From the NCBI GenBank assembly GCA_011799875.1, contig CM022298.1, forward strand, positions 492,631,180-492,695,179: a stretch of 64,000 nt of DNA, in the 5' to 3' direction. Below, piece by piece: positions 57,916 through 64,000 of the stretch. Source of the DNA: Thinopyrum elongatum (taxonomy: Eukaryota > Streptophyta > Magnoliopsida > Poales > Poaceae). A program made the position numbers and the translations under genes. The notes under the pieces are model-generated. The model had not been told where the DNA came from. It was given only the letters and a program-made list of their open reading frames with translations, and did not search any database. The number at the start of each line of letters is the position of its first letter. Within the stretch, counting starts at the first letter, position 1.

Positions 57916-60900
57916 TGTGACGCCCCCGGCTTAATCGTGCACTAATCATACATGAAAATGCACACGATCAAGCCTAAGGACTCACGGGAAGATATCACAA
58001 CACAACTCTAAACCATAAATAAAGTCATACAAGCTTTATATTACAAGCCAGGGGCCTCGAGGGCTCGAATACATAAGCTTGCGAACAAGCGTCAGCGGAA
58101 GCATCAGATATCTGTGTACAGATATGAAATAGAAACAGAAAGGCCTTTAGAAAGGCGGAGCAAAATAAAACACTACGATCGAAAGGCGAAGGCCTCCTGC
58201 CTGGGACCCTCCGATCCTACTCCTGGTCACCAATCAACTCGTAGTAGTATCCATCGTCTGGGTAGTAGTAGTAGCGATCGTCGGGGCATCTGTCTCAGGG
58301 GGCTCCGTCATCTTGGTTACGTCAAACTGATATGGGGAGAAAAGGAAAACAAAGCAACCGTGAGTACTCAGAAGTACTCAGCAAGCAAGGATCTACACTA
58401 CATATGCAACATTTTCAAGGGGAGGCTGTATATGTGGACTGGGCTGCAGAAATGCAAGAATAGAGAGAAGGCCTAGTCCTATCGAAGACTAGCATCTTCA
58501 GAGGTCTTGCAGCAGTAGAAGAGAGTAGAACAGTACAATATAATGTAGTAGTATCATTAAGTCTCAACCTCACCCAGAGATCCTTTCTCGACTCCCTGCG
58601 AGAAAGCAATCCCAGAGCCATACAGTCATCAACCTCGTCCTGAGATCCCTTCTCGACTCCCTGCGAGAAGCAATCCCAGAGCCATAGTATCCAAGTATCC
58701 AATTCTAAATTGTATCAATCAGGATACAACTCCGAGTGTCCTTTACCGTAGGACAGGCTATCGATAGAAGTTTTCTTCCCTGCAGGGGTGCACCAACTTA
58801 CCCAACACGCTCGATTAACTCCGGCCGGACACACTTTCCTGGGTCATGCCCGGCCTCGGTCAAACGACACACCGCAGCCCTACCTAAAGCTCAGCAGAGA
58901 GGTCCCCGCCGGTCTACATCCTAAGCACTCAGGGGTCTTGGGCCATCGCCCTGTGCACTCCGGGTCGTTGTGTGCAGGGTGGATACCAGCACCGCCTCGG
59001 AGGGTCGGTACGATCCGACCGTGCCACAATGCTGAACTGGACGTCTGACAGAACTGTCGGCTGATGCTACGATGCAGAACGCCCATACTATGCCCACGTG
59101 ATGGTTAGTGCTATCAGACCAGAGGCCTGCTCGGATCAAATATCCAAATCGCTAGGACTAGGGGCTTGCGGTAACGAGCAGAGACTCACGAAAGATGTGA
59201 CCCCGTCGCCCCGTCTCGAGGACTTGCTGCAAGGGTTAAGAATGACCGACCGCGCCCCGTATTCACCACTCGGGCACCACACTGGCACCCGTCTTCACAA
59301 CACTCGCCTCTCAGGCGCACGCGAGTACCCCTCAGGGTCGACTCGCCTATCCAAGTAACAGTGTAAATCCAAGTATCCGTGTGTCCATAACATCAGGGGA
59401 ATCCGAGGTATCACCCTCGTTGGATTCCTACTCGATGTATCCGCCAAGGTGAACTTGGAGGAATCACCCTCACTGGGTCCACACTTGAGGTGTTGTACGA
59501 CGGCGTCATTATCGGAAGCGGTGAAGGAGGAATCACCCTCGATGACCACGACCGAATAGCTACTCTACAGAGTTAACATCAGAAGTGCTACAAGAGGTTT
59601 CACCCTCGGCACTTGATAGTAACGCTGCAGTGTCGTTACAACTAAGGGGGGGGGGTGATGTGCGGTGTCGGGTCCTGGTCTTCAATCCCGTTGATCGGGT
59701 CTTCTGACGATCCAGCACGGCAGTCGGGATAAGTGGGGTCACTGATAGGTCTCTACCCAGCCTAGACTAAACAGTTTAGGATATGCAGGTAATTATCAAC
59801 AGCATGTTACAATGAACAGGCTATGCATCAGAATAGGTAAAGCAGCAGCAGCAGCAATTCTAATGCAAGCATGAGAAATAGAATGGGCGATATCGGTATG
59901 CTCAGGGGGGGGGGCTTGCCTGGTTGCTCGGCGGCAAGGGCAAGGTCGTCAACGGTGTCTTCGATCTCCGGAGCTGCGTCAGTCTCGGGGACGACGTCGG
60001 TGTCGGGGGCTACCGAGAGAGAAGAGGGGGAGGAAACAGTGTAAATACTCAGCGAACAAGTGCAGCACAAAGCATAACATGGCAATACGCGATGACGAAG
60101 GTGATCTAACGCAGTCCCGGGTGATACTGGCGAAGGTGGGATTCATCCGAGAATGTTTTCCCGGTTCCGGACATTTGTCACACAGATGACCGGAGGGGAA
60201 CGGTTGCATGCTCGGATAGTTAGGGACGTGTGACGGACGAACGGACCGCGTATTCGGATTCGTCTCATCGTTCTGAGCAACTTTCATGTACAAAGTTTCT
60301 CGATCTGAGTTACGAATTATTTTATATGATTTTCTAAAGTTTTTATTAATTTCTGGAATTTAATTAATTATTTAAATCAAACATTATCCGAAACAGTGTT
60401 TGCTGACGTCAGCATGACGTCAGGACCAGTGGGTCCCACATGTCATTCTCACATTAGGCTAATTAGGGTTTGATTATGTTAATTATAGTTTAATTAGACT
60501 AATTAATTAATTAGATTAATTAAACAGAATTAATTAAGTTAATTAATTAATTAATTAATATTTATTTATTTTTAAACCGTTTTTTTAATTAACGTTCTGG
60601 GGCTGTGGGCCCCTGCTGTCGGTGGCACAGAGGCCTCGGGCCCCACCTGGCAGTGGCACTGGGCCACTGAGGATGTGCGGGCGCGCACGGGCCGTGCGAG
60701 TGCGGCGTGCGGCGTGCGGGCGATCCAGGGCGGGGCGGCGACGAGCGCTGGCGTGCGCGGGGTCGCGCGCGGGCGGAAGGCGAGCGCGGGCGTGGCAGGG
60801 GCGATGCGTGGGCGGACGGGGGCGCGCGGGAAGGCGGAGCAGTGGCGGCGAGCGAGCGGAGCAGATGCAGAAGCAGCAGGCCGCGCGTGGGGGGGAAGGA

Positions 60901-61960
60901 GGAGCAGGGGGCCGCGCGGGTGCGAGGCAAGCAGAGAGAGGCCGGGATCGGGGCGTGTGCGGCGCGGGCGAAGCGCGAGCACAGGCGAGCGGCGGAGGCG
61001 GGCGGCATCAGTGGGACTAGCGCGGCTGCGGGAGCGCGAGGGCGGCGCTGGGCGCGTGTGGCCGTGGCGAGGTCGTGGCGAATGCGCGGGCAGCGCGGGG
61101 CATCGGGCGACGCGGACGCGGCCGTGCCGTGGGCGCGCAGTGGCCGGAGCGAAGAGGGGGGAAACGAGGGCAGGGGGGCCTCACGGGCTGTGTAGAGGAA
61201 CGGGGCCGGCGAGGCTCGGGGTCGGCCGTCGAGGAGGGGACGAGGACGCGACCGGCGACGGTGACGGGGTGGCCGAGGCGGCGACAGGCGGCGTCGCTCC
61301 CCCTGATCTAGATCAGGGGAGGGAGAGGGGATCGAGTGGGGAGTTGGGGGGAGCTGGTTGCGGGCTAGGGTTTCTGGGGTGCGGGGTGTGGGTTAGTAGA
61401 GGGGGGTTGGGCCGGCCTGGTGGGGTGGCCGACTGGGCCGGCTAGGTCGAGGCCCAGTGGGGGGGAAGCGGGGGTTCTTTTTCCTTTTATTTTTATTTTT
61501 ATTTTGTTTTCTTTTTTTCTTTTTCTTTTATTTATTCATACCTTCTGTTTTGTAAATAGTTAGGCCACAAACCGAATTTTGTAAAACATGGCAAATGTCC
61601 CAATAATTACTAGGCATCCTCTACCACTACCAAAAATTAGTTTGGAGGCAATTGGAGGTCACACAATTTTATAATAATTAAAATGCATTAAACCTTACTG
61701 TTTTGATAATGTTAGTGCCACCTAATGAATTTATTAATTGTTGGTTACAATTTTAGAATAGTCTCTGCAATATCTGTTATTTATCGAACATTTTAGTTTT
61801 CTATGTTGGATAACTTTTATTTTTCACTTTCATTTAAATTTGAATTTGAGGTTAGGAGTTGAAATGCAATATGATGTTAATGATGATCATGCACTGATAA
61901 TCATGCTGACTTGGCATTATCAAAATGGGATTACTGTGGCTAACCACTGGGGGTGTTACA
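57916..61960 (-). mobile_element. Tekay-type chromovirus 3' LTR, 4.05 kb
   Basis: On the minus strand it starts TGTAACACCCCCAGTGG and ends GGGGGCGTCACA, so TG...CA. The TGTAACACCC start is common to Tekay/Del chromovirus LTRs, which are also unusually long. It lies directly beside the end of a chromodomain-bearing pol and its polypurine tract. It interrupts the Copia pol; TTAGT (57911-57915) is the expected left target copy, with the partner outside the window. The interior has a very GC-rich part (60600-61300) and TTAA-rich parts (60480-60590). The GC-rich ORFs on both strands at 60.57-61.45 kb are artefacts. Confidence 0.85.
58565..58685. repeat. Two-copy 65-bp repeat within the LTR
   Basis: CAACCTC(A/G)(C/T)CC begins at 58565 and 58630, with TTCTCGACTCCCTGCGAGAA and GCAATCCCAGAGCCATA following in both copies. 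TTCTCG...CGAGAA makes each copy able to fold. Confidence 0.75.
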
Positions 61961-61975
61961 AATCTCCTCTACTAA
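61961..61975 (-). other. Polypurine tract of the chromovirus
   Basis: The minus strand reads TAGTAGAGGAGATT immediately before the TGTAACACCC LTR start, the expected priming site for second-strand synthesis. Confidence 0.65.
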
Positions 61976-61996
61976 CAAGAATTCTCGTCCCGAGAA

Positions 61997-64000
61997 TTAA
62001 GAGGTAGAAGGAAAAAGTTCGGGGTATTCCGCACGAAGATTATCCTCGCGTTCCCAAGTGGCTTCATCTTCAGTATGATTTGACCACTGAACTTTGAGGA
62101 ACTTGGTAACTTTCTGGCGGGTCCGACGTTCAGCTTCATCGAGAATGCGGATCGGATGCTCCTTATAAGATAGGTCATCTTGCAATTCGAGCATCTCGTG
62201 ATCCACAGCTCGGTGCGGAGATTCTTTGAAGCATTGACGAAGTTGCGACACATGGAAGACGTCGTGGATATGAGAGAATTGCGGCGGCAATTCCAATTTA
62301 TACGCCACCTGTCCACGCCTTGCAACAATGCGGAAAGGACCAATATAGCGTGGAGCTAGCTTGCCCTTGATTCCAAAACGGTGAGTGCCTTTCATAGGAG
62401 TGACACGAAGATAAGCCTGATCACCAGGTTGATAAGTCAAACCCCATCGTTTGCGATCATAGTTGCTCTTCTGGCGGTCCTGAGCCGCCTTGAGATTTTC
62501 CCGGACAATACGAACTTGTTCTTCGGCGTGTTGAATAATATCCGGACCCACGAGCGGTCGTTCCCCAGTTTCTGACCAATTCAGAGGGGTTCGACACTTA
62601 CGTCCATATAGAACTTCGAAGGGGGCCATTTTCAAGCTGGCTTGATAGCTGTTGTTATAAGAGAACTCGGCATACGGGAGAGATTCTTCCCTTTTCTTGC
62701 CGAAAGAAATAACACAAGCCCGAAGCATGTCTTCAAGCACTGGATTGACTCGTTCGACTTGGCCTTGAGATTGAGGGTGATAAGCTGAACTCCAGGTAAT
62801 ATGAGTTCCCATAGCTGTTTGGAAACTTTCCCAGAATTTGGAAGTGAAAAGACCGCCACGGTCCGAACTAATCTCCTTCGGAATACCGTGGAGTGAAACA
62901 ATTCTGGAGATATACAACTCTGCTAACTGGTTAGCAGTGATAGTTTCTTTGACGGGCAGAAAGTGTGCAACTTTGGAAAGTTGATCGACGACGACAAGAA
63001 TAGCATCATGACCCTTCTGTGACCTGGGAAGTCCTGTAATGAAATCCATCTGAACCTTATCCCATTTCCATAGAGGAATAGGCAGTGGTTGCAGAATTCC
63101 AGCTGGTTTCTGATGTTCTGCTTTAACGCGACGACACACATCACATTCAGCAACATATCGAGCAATATCCTGCTTCATTTTAGACCACCAGTAACTTTGA
63201 CGGAGATCACGGTACATCTTGGTGCTACCCGGATGAATAGACAGCGGGGTATCATGTGCCTCCTTCATGACTTTGTCAGTCATGAGTTCGAAGCGAGGTA
63301 CGACAATGCGGTTTCTGAAATACAAGGTTCCATCTTCAGACAGCGAGAAATCCCTGTACTTTTCAAGGTGAAGATTTTTCTTCATCAGATCAACTTCAGC
63401 ATCTTTAGCTTGCGCATTCTTAACAGCTTTCTCAAGATCTGGTTGTATCACAAGGTTATTAAGAGAACCCTGTGGGACAATACGCAGATTTAGCTTGCGT
63501 AGTTTTTCAAAAAGACGAGGTTGTGCTCGCCTAACCATGAGGTTGTCGCAATAGGACTTGCGGCTTAAGGCATCAGCCATCACGTTAGCCTTGCCAGGTG
63601 TATAAGAAATACCCAAATCATAGTCCGCAATGGCCTCCATCCATCTTTGCTGACGGAGGTTTAGAGATGGTTGAGTGAACAAGTACTTCAGACTTTTATG
63701 ATCCGTGTAGATCTCGCAACGATTACCGAGAAGGTAATGTCGCCACAACTGCAATGCATAGATCACAGCAGCTAGTTCTAGATCATGTACCGGATAATTT
63801 TCTTCATGTGGGCGCAACTGACGAGAGCCATAAGCAATCACCTTACGCTCTTGCATTAGGACACAGCCTAATCCTTCACGGGATGCGTCACAATAGATCA
63901 CGAAGTCTTTGCGGGTATCTGGAGGAGATAGTACTGGGGCAGATGTTAGCTTGTCTTTGAGTGTTTGAAAGCTTTCCTGACATTTTTCTGTCCATTCAAA
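61997..64000 (-). CDS. Chromovirus Pol, 3' part (RT end, RNase H, integrase, chromodomain), open
   Basis: The minus-strand frame is open from the window edge to the TAA at 61997-61999, so at least 667 codons remain without a stop. Counting from the first visible residue at 64000: the RT-RNase H join (FEWTEKCQESFQTLK), RNase H start (IYCDASREGLGCVLMQ, about 35), the TDHKSLKYLF segment (about 98), then an integrase zinc finger (H...H and CDVC), and an integrase core with QMDFITGLP, SSDRGGLFTS and GQVERVN giving D, D, E. The C-terminal 50 residues (FLKVQWSNHTEDEATWERED...PELF) form a chromodomain-like module that guides integration in chromoviruses. It overlaps no other gene. The intact frame suggests a young insertion. 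Confidence 0.9.
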   Translation of the reverse strand, partial: FEWTEKCQESFQTLKDKLTSAPVLSPPDTRKDFVIYCDASREGLGCVLMQERKVIAYGSRQLRPHEENYPVHDLELAAVIYALQLWRHYLLGNRCEIYTDHKSLKYLFTQPSLNLRQQRWMEAIADYDLGISYTPGKANVMADALSRKSYCDNLMVRRAQPRLFEKLRKLNLRIVPQGSLNNLVIQPDLEKAVKNAQAKDAEVDLMKKNLHLEKYRDFSLSEDGTLYFRNRIVVPRFELMTDKVMKEAHDTPLSIHPGSTKMYRDLRQSYWWSKMKQDIARYVAECDVCRRVKAEHQKPAGILQPLPIPLWKWDKVQMDFITGLPRSQKGHDAILVVVDQLSKVAHFLPVKETITANQLAELYISRIVSLHGIPKEISSDRGGLFTSKFWESFQTAMGTHITWSSAYHPQSQGQVERVNPVLEDMLRACVISFGKKREESLPYAEFSYNNSYQASLKMAPFEVLYGRKCRTPLNWSETGERPLVGPDIIQHAEEQVRIVRENLKAAQDRQKSNYDRKRWGLTYQPGDQAYLRVTPMKGTHRFGIKGKLAPRYIGPFRIVARRGQVAYKLELPPQFSHIHDVFHVSQLRQCFKESPHRAVDHEMLELQDDLSYKEHPIRILDEAERRTRQKVTKFLKVQWSNHTEDEATWEREDNLRAEYPELFPSTS

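Noticed and set aside
60570..61445. Long ORFs on both strands (up to 256 codons)
   Set aside because: Extremely GC-rich DNA opens all frames. The products are A/R/G/P-rich with no domain, and the region is inside an LTR.

Overview
The window reads as intergenic DNA of a large grass genome, most likely a Triticeae species (wheat, Aegilops or barley group). This is inference. The evidence is an Angela/BARE/WIS-type solo LTR, CACTA elements with Triticeae-style termini, several Stowaway-like MITEs, long-LTR gypsy elements, and plant-only gene families (F-box/FBD, AP2/ERF, GRF zinc finger) with introns. There is no bacterial gene organisation. Most of the 64 kb is nested transposable elements. 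Only one host-type gene looks intact (a two-exon GRF zinc-finger gene, 31.9-32.5 kb), together with one intact AP2/ERF-like ORF inside a CACTA element.

Left third (1-27.3 kb), nested insertions: a gypsy-like LTR fragment (1-1058) is interrupted by retroelement A (3' LTR 1059-2606, minus strand). A is split by an 18.3 kb CACTA element, CACTA I (3959-22307, GTA target duplication). CACTA I carries five 84-bp subterminal repeats, a broken F-box/FBD gene, a nine-copy ~340-bp tandem array, an intact AP2/ERF-like ORF and possible B3-like exons. CACTA I is itself split by a hAT element (8463-15205, ATATGACA target duplication) containing low-complexity arrays and an Ulp1-protease-like relic. A second CACTA (from 23643) sits in the remaining part of element A and holds a complete solo LTR (24278-26016, GCCAC target duplication), a broken hydrophilic ORF and a GC-rich minisatellite. 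Its right end is not found.

Middle (27.3-42.9 kb): the part richest in non-TE sequence. It holds three diverged copies of a block with a TATA box, a 5' exon and a splice donor, all on the minus strand. The first copy also carries exon remnants resembling the linker of REM-type B3 proteins. Between the copies lie the GRF zinc-finger gene, several Stowaway-like MITEs, and a 109-bp poly(A) retroposon inside a MITE with 15-bp target duplications. Low-complexity and tandem repeats follow (38.3-40.4 kb), then an unassigned GC-rich stretch.

Right third (42.9-64 kb): a non-autonomous gypsy-like element with two LTRs (42966-49491), a plus-strand TE-like gene with a duplicated exon (49.9-53.0 kb), a GGGCC-rich stretch (53.2-54.1 kb), a degenerate Copia pol (54.6-57.9 kb, minus), and a Tekay-type chromovirus inserted into that Copia (4.05-kb LTR 57916-61960, then the open 3' part of pol to the window edge).

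Most genes here do not work together. They are independent passengers or enzymes of mobile elements. The biologically notable content is host-type gene fragments (F-box, AP2/ERF, possibly B3) held inside CACTA DNA, and a small decaying tandem gene family with conserved promoters. Exon coordinates were placed by eye from splice-like GT/AG sites and reading frame and need transcript or homology support.
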